From Sweltsa coloradensis (lineage: Eukaryota; Arthropoda; Insecta; Plecoptera; Chloroperlidae), in the NCBI GenBank assembly GCA_024449915.1, contig JAMZAV010000302.1:1-64000 (forward strand): a stretch of 64,000 nt of DNA, in the 5' to 3' direction. The notes under the pieces were generated by a model, which had not been told where the DNA came from, did not search any database, and saw only the letters and a program-made list of their open reading frames with translations. The first letter of the stretch is position 1. Each line of letters begins with the position of its first letter. Below are positions 1 to 12,030 of this stretch, in pieces. A program made the translations under genes and the position numbers.

Positions 1-294
1 ATGTCACTGGGTTCGGACTGGCCTTTCAAATACAGATACTTAGGGGGCTTAATGGTATATCCGGTCGATCCCGCTCCAGGCAAGAATTGTTAACTTCTGA
101 CATGGACTTTAAAGTCTAGCAATTCTCCTATTCTGCACGATTTTTTAAAATAGAATTATTGATTTTTTGAGAATCTAGATTATTTAAAAGGGTTTAAGGT
201 TCCAAGAATATACAATGCATGATTGTATGCTTTGCATGATTGCAATGATGCACGGAAAATCAGTTATATACCTGAGTGGGTAGACTCTTTATAC

Positions 295-298
<4 letters not shown>

Positions 299-336
<38 letters not shown>

Positions 337-379
337 TTTTTTTATTTATTTATTATTTACTTATTTACTTACTTACTTA

Positions 380-415
<36 letters not shown>

Positions 416-424
416 TTTATTTAC

Positions 425-463
<39 letters not shown>

Positions 464-470
464 TTAATTT
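299..470. repeat. TTTA microsatellite
   Basis: A long run of TTTA units with TTAC variants in the middle, followed by poly-T/A tracts to about 520. The repetitive Tyr/Leu/Ile reading frames across it are by-products of the repeat. It may be the A-rich tail of a minus-strand LINE, as other TTTAT-rich tracts in this window are, but no adjoining LINE sequence is recognised. Confidence 0.95.
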
Positions 471-774
471 TTAATTTTTTTAATTTTTTAATTTTTTAAT
501 TATTTATTTTATTTTTTTCAATAACAAACGCGGGCACCGATCAACATAGCGATTCACCTCTTGCTATGATTTTTTTGTGATCGCACGCAAACAAAAACTT
601 GTTAAAATCACATCCAAGCCGTATACTCCCCGTATACACCCACGCACGGTTGTCATATTATAAAGCAATGGTAAGAAAGCTAAAGAAAAGTAGGATCATA
701 TGGCTACTTAAAAATGAATTGGCAGAAGGTCAGTCTTTACAATACATTTCAATGTAACCCAATTACTGAAAAGT

Positions 775-972
775 TAAGATCATGATGTTTTTAGGACTAT
801 ACACTACTCAAAATATATCAAAGATTACATACAATATTTCAACTTGTTTCAACTGTCATTAAAAACCTGATGAAGGAGGTTGATTAACCTTTGAAATATA
901 GTATATATAGTAAATATAAAAAAAATATAAATATAGTATATAGTGTATAGTCCTAAAAACATCATGATCTTA
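775..972. repeat. Short fold-back repeat
   Basis: The segment 775-806 (AAGATCATGATGTTTTTAGG and onward) is repeated as its reverse complement at 940-972, around an AT-rich centre. A shorter outer match (AGAAGGTCAG near 724, CTGACCTTCT near 977) suggests a larger decayed inverted repeat. This is probably a MITE-like relic. No protein-coding potential is credible here. Confidence 0.6.
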
Positions 973-1036
973 AACCTGACCTTCTCTAAAATTGTTTCAC
1001 CATTGTAATACTGAAAAGTTGTTGTGTAAGCAGTAA

Positions 1037-1444
1037 CACATAACAAAAACTTGTAGAAATACAGCCAAACCTTACACACTCAAAAGAAATGAGATCTAAA
1101 AAAAGGGCCAAGCTCATCTACCCTTCCACATTTGCGCATTCTTAATTCATAAACGTACAGTGTCCCATAACAGCATCCTCGAAAAGCTTGGCAAATTAGA
1201 ATTTGCGATTATTAATTTAAACGAAATAGTTCATCCAAGTTCTTTTTTCTAATTAATTAAAACGTAATAACATGCAAATTTTATTTTGCCAAGCTTTTCG
1301 AGGATGCTGTTATGGGACACTGTACGTTTATGAATTAAGAATGCGCAAATGTGGAAGGGTAGATGAGCTTGGCCCTTTTTTTAGATCTCATTTCTTTTGA
1401 GTGTGTAAGGTTTGGCTGTATTTCTACAAGTTTTTGTTATGTGT
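1037..1444. mobile_element. Fold-back (hairpin) MITE-like element
   Basis: Two nearly identical arms of about 158 bp (1037-1197 and 1285-1444) are reverse complements around a loop of about 87 bp. The arm contains CACATAACAAAAACTTG at its outer end and GAAAAGCTTGGCAAA at its inner end. There is no open reading frame, so this is a non-autonomous hairpin element. A diverged one-arm copy lies at 44166-44290, next to the last OBP exon. Confidence 0.85.
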
Positions 1445-2290
1445 GTGATCTCATTACTTTTTCAAGTTCCATTGCAAAATTATATGTTAAAATATAATAA
1501 TTTTATCAAAGTTGATTTAATTTCTATGGTATTAGCAATAACAATATAGGATGTAAAATATCTAGACCCGGATTCATGTACATCCTGGGTATAGGTGGTA
1601 TAACCATGGTATAACGACGGTATAAGGACTGGACCCCAATTCTTGAGTTCGTGGGAGATGACTGTTGAAAACGCAATTTGAAAACGAAGTCGTTTTCGTT
1701 TGACACTTTAAAAAGATATGCGTATAGCAATTAGAGCTCGAAAAAGTTCTATATTTATTCTAGATGGCAGTGCCTTCATAAACGCGGGCCAATCGAAAGA
1801 CGAGTTGCGTGAAATGATTTGATTGTTGCAATTATGTAAACAAACAGATGACCAAGTGCATATTATTTTGACACCTTGCTTCGACATTGTGTTTGTGTGT
1901 ATTGTGTGACAGAACTATGTTGTGCTGGCCTAGGGTTGGCTAGGCTTGCCAAACATGTAATGTAAGTAATAATTTTATCTAGTCCTATAGCCTAATGGAA
2001 CTTTAGACCTACACTGTTGTATTATAAATAATTTTCTACATCTGGGCCTAGGTCAGGGACGGTTTCTGATTTGTTTTATGAGAGTATAATGACAACTTTT
2101 CTCATTTCACACATAGAAGCAAAATTTAAAATGTCCGCCATTTGTTTACGTATCGCACTTTCCCGCCGTACTCTGCTTATACCGTCAACAAGTGTCAAGT
2201 AACTATGGTTACTTGTTGATTGTATAAGGCTTATTTTAAAACCTTTATTTGGAAGCCTTCCAACAAACTTTTTCAACTTTTTTTTTCAAA

Positions 2291-2375
2291 AGAGACTATA
2301 ATACTATAACCTTAATGTCCATGTAAAATATGAACATTGTAGTCCCACCCGTCTGGTCAGAATCGCGGGCCGACG
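2291..2375 (+). repeat. Dispersed repeat, copy 1
   Basis: A block containing CTTAATGTCCATGTAAAATA and a CCCACCCGT.TGGTCAGAATCG core recurs at 4660-4738 with few differences. At the second site it leads into an element ending CGCTCATCCAA, so both copies probably derive from that element family. No coding function is seen. Confidence 0.7.
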
Positions 2376-3356
2376 TATTAGATGTAAGTAGCAGTAGTAG
2401 CAGTAGTAGGAGTAGCTAACATCCTTAAAGTGATTTTGAGCATGTTTCAAGCCATTTTTTCACCAAGAAGGAATGGTCGTACCCCAATAAAATTTGGCAT
2501 GTGTTGTCAGGTACCTAAATCCCCTCGATTGTGATAGTTTTCAAGTTCACATCACGTTACATGACGGCTGGGTAACACCTCGAAATCACCCCAACTCTGC
2601 TTGGTGTATAAGGTGCTTGAGTGTGTAGCGCACCGCGGCTTGGCTGCGGCGCCCTAACGGGCACCTAGATACCGTTTTGCTTCTTAAGATTTCATGCGTA
2701 AGGGTATAGTCAAATTTGTTGTAAATAAAAAAAAACGCATCAGTGGACTTACAAGTAATTTTGCAGTTGAAAAAGAAAATAAACAAGTTGGTAAAAGCTA
2801 AAAATTTCGTAAACAATGTCAGATAGTGGCTAACCTTTTCATGATTACGTTTTCTAAACTTCAATATCAGAGGTTGTAGCCACTGCCTTCATTCTTCTTG
2901 TTGCCCACTTCAACATGTCGTTTTACAAATATCACATTGTGAAATTTACTCTTATTCATATCATACATAATTATTAACTAAAAGATATTAACTTAGATGG
3001 TCATACACAAGGTGATACATCAGGATCGTGATCTGTACCTTGTACAAAAATCAAAATAAATAAATGTGCAATAAGAGTGCAAAAATAATGCATACGTTTT
3101 GATACAAAGTTCGATTGTTTTTCAATTAAACTTTATTTTAAAATCAACTAAACTGGCCAAATTTAAATAGCTACTAGTTTATTTTCTGAAATAAGTATAA
3201 TGCACAATTGTCAAAAAGTTGGAATAAAATATGCATAAGTTTCGACACAAAATTCAAATTTAGTTCTTTAAATATTTAACCAGTTATTTATGCATAGCCC
3301 CTTCATTTTTTTTCTCGATTTGTTTAGTCGGGAAATTCTCCCGTAGGTGTAATTGA

Positions 3357-3497
3357 TATTATTTACTACAATTCAGAAATTAAAAAAGTCTTTAAGATGG
3401 TCTAGTGGTTAAGACGCCTGTCTGGAATGCGGGAGTTCCGTGGTTCGATTCCCGGTTGGGGCGGACTTTTTTAATTTCTGAATTGTAGTAAATAATA
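3357..3497 (+). other. tRNA-like sequence inside a perfect 34-nt inverted repeat
   Basis: A tRNA-like core of 73 nt (3391-3463) has an A-box-like TGGTCTAGTGGTTAAGACG, an anticodon arm (stem CCTGT/GCGGG, loop CTGGAAT, nominal anticodon GGA) and a perfect B box in GTGGTTCGATTCCCG. The normal acceptor stem is missing: the 5' seven bases TTTAAGA do not pair with the 3' TTGGGGC, and the T stem has two mismatches. It is flanked by 34-nt exact reverse complements (3357-3390 and 3464-3497). The right arm begins GACTTTTTT, which would also act as a Pol III terminator. It is a tRNA pseudogene or a SINE-like unit, not a standard tRNA. Confidence 0.75.
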
Positions 3498-3499
3498 CC

Positions 3500-4610
3500 T
3501 TCATTTTGTTGGCCATAATGAAGTAGCTATTAGTTTTGTCTGTTGCTTGTGCAAAAGTCGTATATAGTTGTGTTAACTTGGCATAAGTTTTGACATAAAA
3601 TTCGATATTCGAATTTGGAATTTCAAAAATTAAATTTTATTTTATTTTATCAACTTGACTCGCTAAAACGAAATAGATGCAAATTTATTTGTCTTGATTG
3701 TGATTAAAATCAAAATTAGTTGTGCAAAATTATGCAAAAAGAGTGCAAAAATTTGTCTTTGATTTAAACATGAAAATCCATTTTGGTCAATCGAACCAAA
3801 ATAACACTGAGACAACTTTTTGTATTGCATGAACCAAATAAGAAAGTTTACACATTTAATTCGTTATTTTACGAAAACCATTCATTTGGCTCAGCCAAAA
3901 TGAAGTTGTCATATTTTTTTGTGCTGCTAATGGAAAAATCATTATTGGTTGTGCAAAATTGTGCTCAAAGTGTGCAAAAATATAGTAAAAATATGCACAT
4001 AAAATTCGTTATTTTACGAAAATCATTAACATGGCTCAGCCAAAATAAAGTTGTAGGTTTTCTGTGTTGCTATGCAAAAATCGAAACTGGTTGTGCAAAA
4101 TTGTGCAAAAAGTTAGCAAAAATGGGTAATAAGTTTGCACATGAAATTCGTGATTTTACGAAAACCATTAACTTGGCTCAGCCAAAATGAAGTTGCCGTA
4201 ACTTTTTTGTGTTGCTTGTGCAAAACTCAAAATAGGTTGTGCAATATAGTGCAAAAAGTGTGCAAAAATATGGCAAAGGTTTTGACATGAAAATCCATTT
4301 TGGTTGTTCTAGCATTAACTTGGCTCACCCAAAAAGAAGTTTCCGTAAATTTTTTGTGTTGCTTGTGCAAAAATCGAAAGTGGTTGTGCTAAAGTGTGCA
4401 AAAAGTGTGCAAAAATACGGTATAAGTTTGCACATGAAATTCGTTATTTTGAAAACCATTTACTTGGCTCAGCCAAAATGAAGTTGTCGTAACTTTTTTG
4501 TGTTTCTTGTGCAAAAATCGAAGTTGGTTGTGCAAAATTGTGCAAAAAGTGTGCAAAATTCACAGCATATCGTACGTCATAATTTCATTGGTGGTTGAGC
4601 CAAGTTAATG
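3500..4610. repeat. Degenerate ~145-bp tandem satellite
   Basis: Units recur with the palindromic core TTGGCTCAGCCAA at about 3886, 4030, 4173, 4320 and 4464 (spacing 143-147 bp). Each is followed by AAAATGAAGTTG, a TTTTTTGTGTTGC block and GTGCAAAA repeats. More diverged units reach back to about 3050-3350, outside the tRNA-like insert. At about 4590-4608 the core appears in reverse (TTGAGCCAAGTTAATG). The open frames here (3783-4190 and 4239-4481) simply read through the repeat and are not genes. Confidence 0.85.
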
Positions 4611-4659
4611 TACCCGTTATTCTATGGATTCTGGTTAACTTTATCATTTTTTTTTTCAC

Positions 4660-5012
4660 AAGGTACTACATCACAATAACCTTAATGTCCATGTAAAATA
4701 TGAACTTTGTAGCCCCACCCGTTTGGTCAGAATCGGCCCAAATGTCACGAAAATATCGCACTAAAAATAGAAAAAAATCGTAAAAGTGCGATATTCATGA
4801 GAAATATTTCTTCGATTGTACCCAAAAACGTGGCACGTCTAAGTTCAGAGATTTCGAAGGTCCCCTTCAATTTTTATCAAGATCGCATATGCCGTTTGCC
4901 CGGAATCGTGCGAACAAACAGACAAAAAAACAACAAACAAACAAACAAAAAAACAACCGAGCTAAATTTTTGGGGGGTCAGTGAAATTGAAGTCTTCGCT
5001 TCGCTCATCCAA
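4660..5012 (+). mobile_element. Truncated TIR element of the CGCTCATCCAA family
   Basis: This starts with the second copy of the dispersed block seen at 2291-2375. It continues with AATCGTAAAAGTGCGAT, the conserved CTAAGTTCAGAGATTTCGAA segment and the terminal TTCGCTTCGCTCATCC. It matches the 3' portion of the elements at 12031-13681 and 16363-17832. The 5' terminus TTGGATGAGCG is not seen, so the copy is truncated. No protein is encoded. Confidence 0.75.
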
Positions 5013-7870
5013 AAATGAAAGAAATTCATGAGCAGAGTTTATCCCGCGTTCGCGTACTCGTAACTCTATGTGAACCGTAACAAGGACGCAGAAAAGAGAT
5101 AGTTATACACATCCTGTTACAAAGCAATTGTAAATACATCGAAATAATATTAATATGTATTGGCCTCTAACAACAGGTATATCGACCCACAAGTGCCAGG
5201 TAGCACATTCATCACAATTTAAAACTTAGCAGTTTGTGGAGGGAAATTACGTCGGTTGCTTACGACGAATTGCTAGCGTTGGAATAATGTTGCTGACAAA
5301 GCGTAGCATACTGGGAACGGAGAAAATGTATATTATTTTGATTACAAAGAAACTGCGCTTGCTGACCCGAGTTCAATCCACGGCCTAGCAGGATTTGTCA
5401 ATTTATGGAATTTAAAATATAATATAAACAATTCCAACTCCTAGAGTGTTTCCCGCCCAACAAAATCGGTAAATAACGTAATAAGTAGTTGTGTTAACTT
5501 CCAGGTAAGATCTAAACTTTCAGTACTTGATTCTTAATGTTTGTCAACAGTTTGTTTTTCGAAATTACCAGATCAAAGGCTGACATCTTTTCAATCAGAA
5601 CCAACCCAAAGCAAAACGAAAAGAATTATAATATGTAGGCGAATCAAGAATGTGTCATTGCGAGTACCGCAAGTAGTTTTAGTCAAAAAGCTTAGGCGAA
5701 GTCGAACGTTCTTCGCGGTGGCTACCATGCAAATTAATGCCATTACAAACTGAATTGTCATCATAGTTCGTTGGAGCGACAGAGTTACTCTGAGGAAACG
5801 GAGATCACCAGTGCTCGCCGGAAGTCATTACCACGGCGTGACGTCACTTCCGTGCCAACACTTGCGCTAATATCCAAGGCAGTAGCCAAGGACACGGGAG
5901 GAAATCACTCCCTCTGATTGTTGTTGTTGTTGTTGTTAAAAGGTGGATAATCTGGGTGACGCGATCGGTCATCATGCGATTAAATGTCAAACGATTTAGA
6001 GGAAATAGCAAATTATACAGATTACAAACCATGTTCCAAGGTTCTGTAGGTTGGTGTTATTTTTAACCTTCCTTCATTTTAACATCAATCACTGTCAATG
6101 TGTTTTGATTTCTAAACCCTTTTCTCCATTAATCAAATAAATTATATGATATTATTCTGTTGCTTCCTGTTGCAATACAAATGAGTGTTTAGCAGCTTGT
6201 TATGCTTTTTTATTTATCGTTTTGTTGAATGAACATAACATAAAATGAGGAAAATTATTATTCCCGAAACGTATTTTTCCTAAAAACAAGTATTGTCAAC
6301 ATTTCCTTTCTTTGCAAATCAACTGTTACTTAAATTTGATATTGAGTTCCTAACATCTCGTATTTCTACTCGGCATTGTAACCACGAAATTGTTGTTTTT
6401 ACTATAATATAATAAAAATAATAATATGTTTTGTTATATATCTATAGCCAAATATTATAGTTTTTGAAGGTCCCTAAATTATTATTTCTAATTAAAGTCG
6501 GAATCTTATATTGTATATGCCTTTTGTTTTAGGACCTTATTTTACAAACGAATCACGCAAACCTTTGCAGAGATTTTTATTACACAATGTTAAAAAAATA
6601 TAGCATTGTGCTGCTACTTAATGCTGATAATTGGACTTTGCTACGTGCAAATTAATTGAGAAATTAAAAAGTACGCTAATTATAGAGAGAACAGTATTTT
6701 TTTACAACGTTTTAAATAAACATGCGTCGTATTTACAGCAGCCCATCTAGAAATGATGTAATAAGAGTAAAAATGAGTAATGACCATTATTATTAAATGC
6801 AAAAATGTAAACTTCCTTTTTACCATACACCGAGAAATCGAGTAATGTAAATGTAATGACTAGTACATAATTATGGATCTTCTCGTTTCGTCGCGAATAT
6901 AGCAACATCAAGATTTGAGGAGAGCAATCTAATATATTTCAAGTTGTACAAAAACGAAAAAAAGTTTTAATTAAAAATGAGATTTGGTAAGGAACTGTCA
7001 TATTTGTGCCTTTTGACGTGCTGAGAATGTTGCAAAGGTTGGCAAGCCTGCTCATGTTTCTCAAAGAGCACGCGAACCTGTAACAACTAGCTGCTTCTTG
7101 TTTCGCACGTCTCTAATCCACAGCCGACTGATAAAACTTTTAACGAACTTCAGGCAAGAGGGATTTTTCATAACTTCGATTTGTTTTTTAAAATTCAAAC
7201 ACTCGGATAACTTTACTTCTACACCAACACTTCACTCTGACAGTTGATTCAATGCACAGCTTTTTTTATGAAGAATGATACCAATACAATAAAATAACAA
7301 TGGTAAAGTGAGTATATTTAGAATGGGAATGGGTGATTTCCTGGATAAGAAGCTGAATAATATATTTTTCACAAAATTTGTTACGCAAATTTTACATTCA
7401 GAAACGGCGATTATAATATCAATAATAGCGTAATTAAGTTATGGACATATGCAAATTGAATTTTACCATAGTATGGATTCGTCATCGTGTATCAACTCCT
7501 CCATATGCGTCTTAGTGGGTCTCTTTAGGTATATATGAAATATTTTTTTTGAAATAGATTCGCTCTAGAAAAAAATCTAACGAAACAGAGAAAGGAATTT
7601 AAAATTTAGGTCTGGTCTCGAAATAACGTGTTTTGCCATATGGGCGCCTCTACGACTGGATTACGTGTATAATTGCCAATCTAAAGAAACGCTTAGATGT
7701 CTGTCTAACTCTAAAGGATTGCTTCAAACTACTTCCTTGGCAATTTTGAAGTAGTAGCTGGGTTCATTCCTAGGTTTATGGTCCCGAGCATTCACATTGT
7801 ACACAAAACAACTATTTTCTCATACTCATAGTCTCTTTGACGGTGTACTATTATTATCTTCATGCCCTCT
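5013..7870. other. Intergenic, no gene seen
   Basis: AT-rich sequence without a supported exon, RNA gene or clear repeat, except a short (GTT)n run near 5918-5938. Open frames such as 5541-5753 and 5844-6032 show no recognisable motif and no splice context that would support them. Confidence 0.6.
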
Positions 7871-8014
7871 GGAGTGTCGCAGCCAAGCCGCGATTATTTA
7901 CTAGCACACTTTTGCATCAGCAAGACGAGTTAGGCGTTTTTGTGAAGTCACCCAGCCCAATTCGTCACTTTTAAACGGCCGGCGATGAAATATTAATAAA
8001 CACATGGTACCGAC

Positions 8015-8095
8015 AGTGTTGGCTCGAGCGCTAAGCGCTCGACTCTGATTCTGGAGGTTACCGGGTTCGAATACCGTCAAGACCGGCAATCCTGA
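8015..8095 (+). other. Possible tRNA-derived SINE fragment
   Basis: The segment has an A-box-like TGGCTCGAGCGCTAAG, the palindrome GAGCGCTAAGCGCTC and a B-box-like GGGTTCGAATACC about 40 nt further on. The arms do not fold into a canonical cloverleaf. It could be the head of a tRNA-derived SINE, or coincidence; no second copy was found in this window. Confidence 0.35.
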
Positions 8096-8099
8096 CTTA

Positions 8100-11000
8100 A
8101 GTTTTTCCGAGGTATTCCTCAGTCGTTAATGCGAATGCAAGGGATTGAGTTCTCTTAAATATGTTTTGAATATTATTTGTGAAAAAATACCAACATTGAA
8201 AGGAAATTGTCATGTCATATCATCAGCTTGCGATGAGGTTTGTTTGGCGTGTGAGAGATTAGAGGGTGTGTGAGAGAACACACCCCACCCCTGCCAGCCC
8301 CACCCTTGAAGCCACCCCCACATTCTCATTAGCCCGGCTGGTATTCTCTTCTCAAAGCCTCGCGATCTAGCCTCCGATATTATCCGCTTGACTAGCTAAA
8401 AATTATTTTGGGGTTGGAGATATTGATTCAATTTAGAATACGAAATTTCGAATATGGTCCCTAGATTAACTAACGAAATAATAACTTCGAGGCTCCAAAG
8501 TGAATTATCTCTTACTTTCACCTCTGCAGCGCATAGTGGCATAATAATATGTAAGAAGCTACTTGGAGGAATATCTATAGCATAAAATGTAATCGTATCT
8601 TTTGTCACGACTTTTATTTAGAGAAGAAGGCCAAATTAATTATTAATTAAATGACAATTTTTATTTACTATAAACAACAGTAACATCGAAAGATAATTCT
8701 AAAAATACTGATTCAAAATTGAAATTGGATTTGTGTGCAGCCTCATCTATCTCTCGCCGATTACAAAACCATCCAGGTTTACTAACTAAATACCGCATCA
8801 TTTCTTCAGGTAAGAACTAAAGGTCAAGTGTACAAGATAGGCACTTTTGAATTTATATTAGTAAACTTCTCCGATATAAATTTATGGAAATGTGTAGAAG
8901 TCTTCTTTGAAAGACATGCATAAAGATCCATCCAGCCAACCAAACGAATCCCATAAGCTTATCTACACGAGAGTGTGAATAACGAAATATATTTCAATGT
9001 CTGAGTGAGCTATATGAACTTTTTACATGATATCGATAGCATTATTATTAAGGAAATATATGCAGTATGATTCTCAAGGAATTCTCCAATAAGCTCAGGA
9101 CAAACAGCTTTAAGTAGAATGTAATTTGACACGACTGAAGTAATTCGCAATATTGACAAAGCAGTAATTTGTTATCGTATAGGCTGACGCATTGAAAAAT
9201 AATGGAAATAATCAAATAACACCCGATAATAGAGCAAGTACCGGTCCAGGAGTATACCAAAATTAGTGAGCAAAGTTGACCGTTAAAATATAAAATGTTG
9301 AAATATCTTTGGTGGAGGCGCCGGGTCAAAAATGTACCGAATTTATCCCCGCTACCCTGACCACCAGCGTCACCGAATGTATTCGATATAAGTCTTTCTC
9401 AAATATAAAAACACGTGTCAATGAGAGGTCGTGTTACCTTGAGACGTGACACTCGCACAGACGGCGGCTGGGACAGACAAGTTATGCAGATATAGGGGAG
9501 CTTCGCTCTGTACAAGAGCTACTATACTTTTAGATGACAAATCAAAATACAATTAATTTTTTATCACATTGACCTTATTTAATTAATGATGATCATCATT
9601 TTGTAGGCGTACTAGGTATTGACCCCTAGCTGAAAGTTTGAATACCATTTGACGAATACGGCAAATGAAACATTTAAAAAATACACATTAATGATAGTTC
9701 AACTTATTATTTTTATTTTTATTGTGAGTCTGACGGCAAACTTAGCTATGTAATTGGACACTTGAAAGGTTTGGGTGCCTGTTTTCACCGTTTAGAACAG
9801 GGGGTGGAGAAAGAGGAAGTGTGCACTGAAATTACAGACCGCCACACATCACGTAAACGCTTGTTAAGTTAGTAAATCCTTTGAAATGGTATCACTGTAT
9901 TGCCAAAAGTATACACACATTCATACCCTATGATATCAACTCAATTATATCGCGAGATAGTCAAAGTTTGTCATACCAATATTGTGATTACATTATTGGG
10001 TGGGAAACGCAGCTAAAAAATGAATTGAAAATATTTCCGTGTTCGAATAATTGGCAAGAAAAATAATTTCCAGGACTGCACTTACTTATTTTTTCCTTGC
10101 TTTTGAGATGTCTAAAACTATTCAATTTTTATCATATCTAGGCCAACCAATATTTACATTGTTCATTTCTTGTAAAGACTAAGAAAATTTTAAAAAATTG
10201 CGAGTGTAAGAACTTGTTACGTAAATTGCGTTATGGTGCGTTTATAAGCTGAAGTTAGATCGATATAATAATCGAGTTGCTATTCGTTTAGCTGAATGGT
10301 ATTGTAAATCGTGTTTTCACTTTCATTTGGCGGCGTGCCATGTTTTATGTTCTCTCGGACTTTCAGCCTGCGCTTGAGAAATCCTTTAATGATTATTGTT
10401 TTCATTTAAGAAAAAATATGTACAATCATTTTAAAAATTACATCTGGAAACAGCATTTCATTGTGTTTGCATTTACCCGCTCCCGTAGACCCGGCATAAT
10501 CTGTAGTGCGAACATTATTAAGTAAAGAAGTAAAGTTACAATGCTAATTTTGAAGCAACTACAGCCAAGCTGCTTATTTAGAGCTGGAACTGAAAAACCT
10601 CTCATCATTGTCATCAACTTGCGACGGCAAACCAATTAGATTGCTTAGATAAGTTTTAATGCAAACTTCAATGAATGGGGCCTACCTCTTTTCATAAATA
10701 GTTATTGCCAATTTGCTAATGTAATGCAACTTATTTGTTAGGCAGCAACATTTTACATACAAACTTTTTTGTCGCGTTTTCTTGTTTTGAGACCGTAGTT
10801 CGATCCTCGGTCGAGTATTGTATCCCGACTAAAGAAATATTATTAAAGAAATAATGTTTTGTGGAGAGAAAAGTAATATCATTATGTGTGGTAAGAAATT
10901 TTTACAAACGATGTTTGTCTGAGGTAGGTGTATGTTTACTTTTTAAATTTACATACTAATACACACTAAATAATATATTGCATTTATTATAGGTATGTGC

Positions 11001-11118
11001 TATTTTATTATAACGGTTGACGAGCTTTTTAACCAAATAAACTTTACTAAAACTATAACTATTAGTCTTTTTTCGGGAGGTGCTATACCCATGCCCGCGT
11101 CGTCAGACGATAACTTAC
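8100..11118. other. Intergenic or intronic, little seen
   Basis: AT-rich sequence. If the dpr gene continues downstream on the minus strand, this is part of its intron; no second Ig exon was recognised. A stretch at about 9419-9530 (ACGTGACACTCGCACAGACG ... GGGGAGCTTCGCTCTGT) loosely matches 56195-56290 and is probably a dispersed repeat. Confidence 0.5.
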
Positions 11119-11329
11119 CGACGATGTTGAGGTTGACGAAGAAACTCCTCACGGGTTGAGTGCTGATCTGACACTCGTAGACACCTGCGTCTCTTTTCTG
11201 CGCCCACTTGATCTGGAGCGTCCACTCTTCGTTGTCTCTGTGGTGGTTGGCCTGGAACCTCTGGTCGGACGTGTATGTGTAACCTCCGACGGTCAGGATG
11301 TGGATGTCTCGGTGTCGGATCCAGGACAC
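11119..11329 (-). CDS. dpr: Internal exon of a Dpr-family Ig cell-surface protein (Dpr6/Dpr10-like)
   Basis: A 211-bp exon read on the minus strand is bounded by a good acceptor (CTTCTTCCAACAG before 11329) and donor (GTAAGTTA after 11119). It enters in phase 0 and leaves one base into a codon. It encodes the second half of the first Ig (V-type) domain of a Dpr protein: VSWIRHRDIHILTVGGYTY with the domain's core Trp, then SDQRFQA, then DAGVYECQISTQPVRSFF with the D.G.Y.C motif around the second Ig cysteine. Dpr proteins are neuronal surface receptors that bind DIP partners in synaptic wiring. The ISTQPVRS segment is most like Dpr6/Dpr10 among members I recall. The exons for the N-terminal half of the domain and for Ig2 were not found in the window. 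Confidence 0.92.
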
Positions 11330-12030
11330 CTGTTGGAAGAAGGTAAGAATACGTCGTTAGTATTGTTTCTTAAACTTCAGTGCCAGGGATGGTTATAATT
11401 AATACATTAAAATTAGAGTAACCAGAACTGTATTTAAGTTGGTATTAGATTGAAAAAACGAATATAGTATTATTTTTATATAGCCATTGCATTGTGGGAA
11501 TTTAGATGGTGTGCAAGACAACTAAAAACCATATTTGGTAAATAAACGACAAAAGAGCATGAGCATAGATCTGGATCAGCACAGAATTTTAATACTTCAC
11601 TTTGTAACTGTAAACTCTATTGAACGTTCTAAACGCCCCTGCAGCAAATTGTAAATCCGACAGCTACATTTTTCAAAACGCCATTGCTACATTTCAGCGA
11701 CAAAACAGTTCATTCACTGACACGTATTGTCAATTAAATTACATAAAAAGGAAAATAAAAACAGAATCATTGGAAATAAATTTCAATTAGTTTATTTCAA
11801 TAGAGACGTGAAAGTGTAATACGACATCATTTACTCTATCTGGGAGCCTATTGAGCAGCACAGAATCGAGTCTTTGAATACGTTAGTAATTGCACACGCA
11901 GTCACATAGGCTAAAGCCAATAATTATGATTAGAGTTTCTGTATGAAGTAGTAACGGATGGAAATTTAACGGACAGAACAGAACAGAACTCGTTTGGTTC
12001 CCGTTCTCAAATACACATACACATACATAA
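11330..12030. other. Probable dpr intron (upstream on the minus strand)
   Basis: AT-rich sequence immediately 5' (minus strand) of the dpr exon. It starts with the polypyrimidine and acceptor of that exon and holds no other recognised feature. Confidence 0.5.

Noticed and set aside
223..474. Open frame rich in Tyr, Leu and Ile
   Set aside because: It only translates the TTTA/TTAC microsatellite.
3783..4481. Two plus-strand frames of 135 and 80 codons
   Set aside because: They run through the ~145-bp satellite and repeat the same peptide (LAQPK); no start context or splice signals, and the frame is an effect of the repeat period.
7901..8089. Possible functional tRNA near 8031-8095
   Set aside because: A B box is present, but acceptor and T stems do not pair; at most a SINE head.
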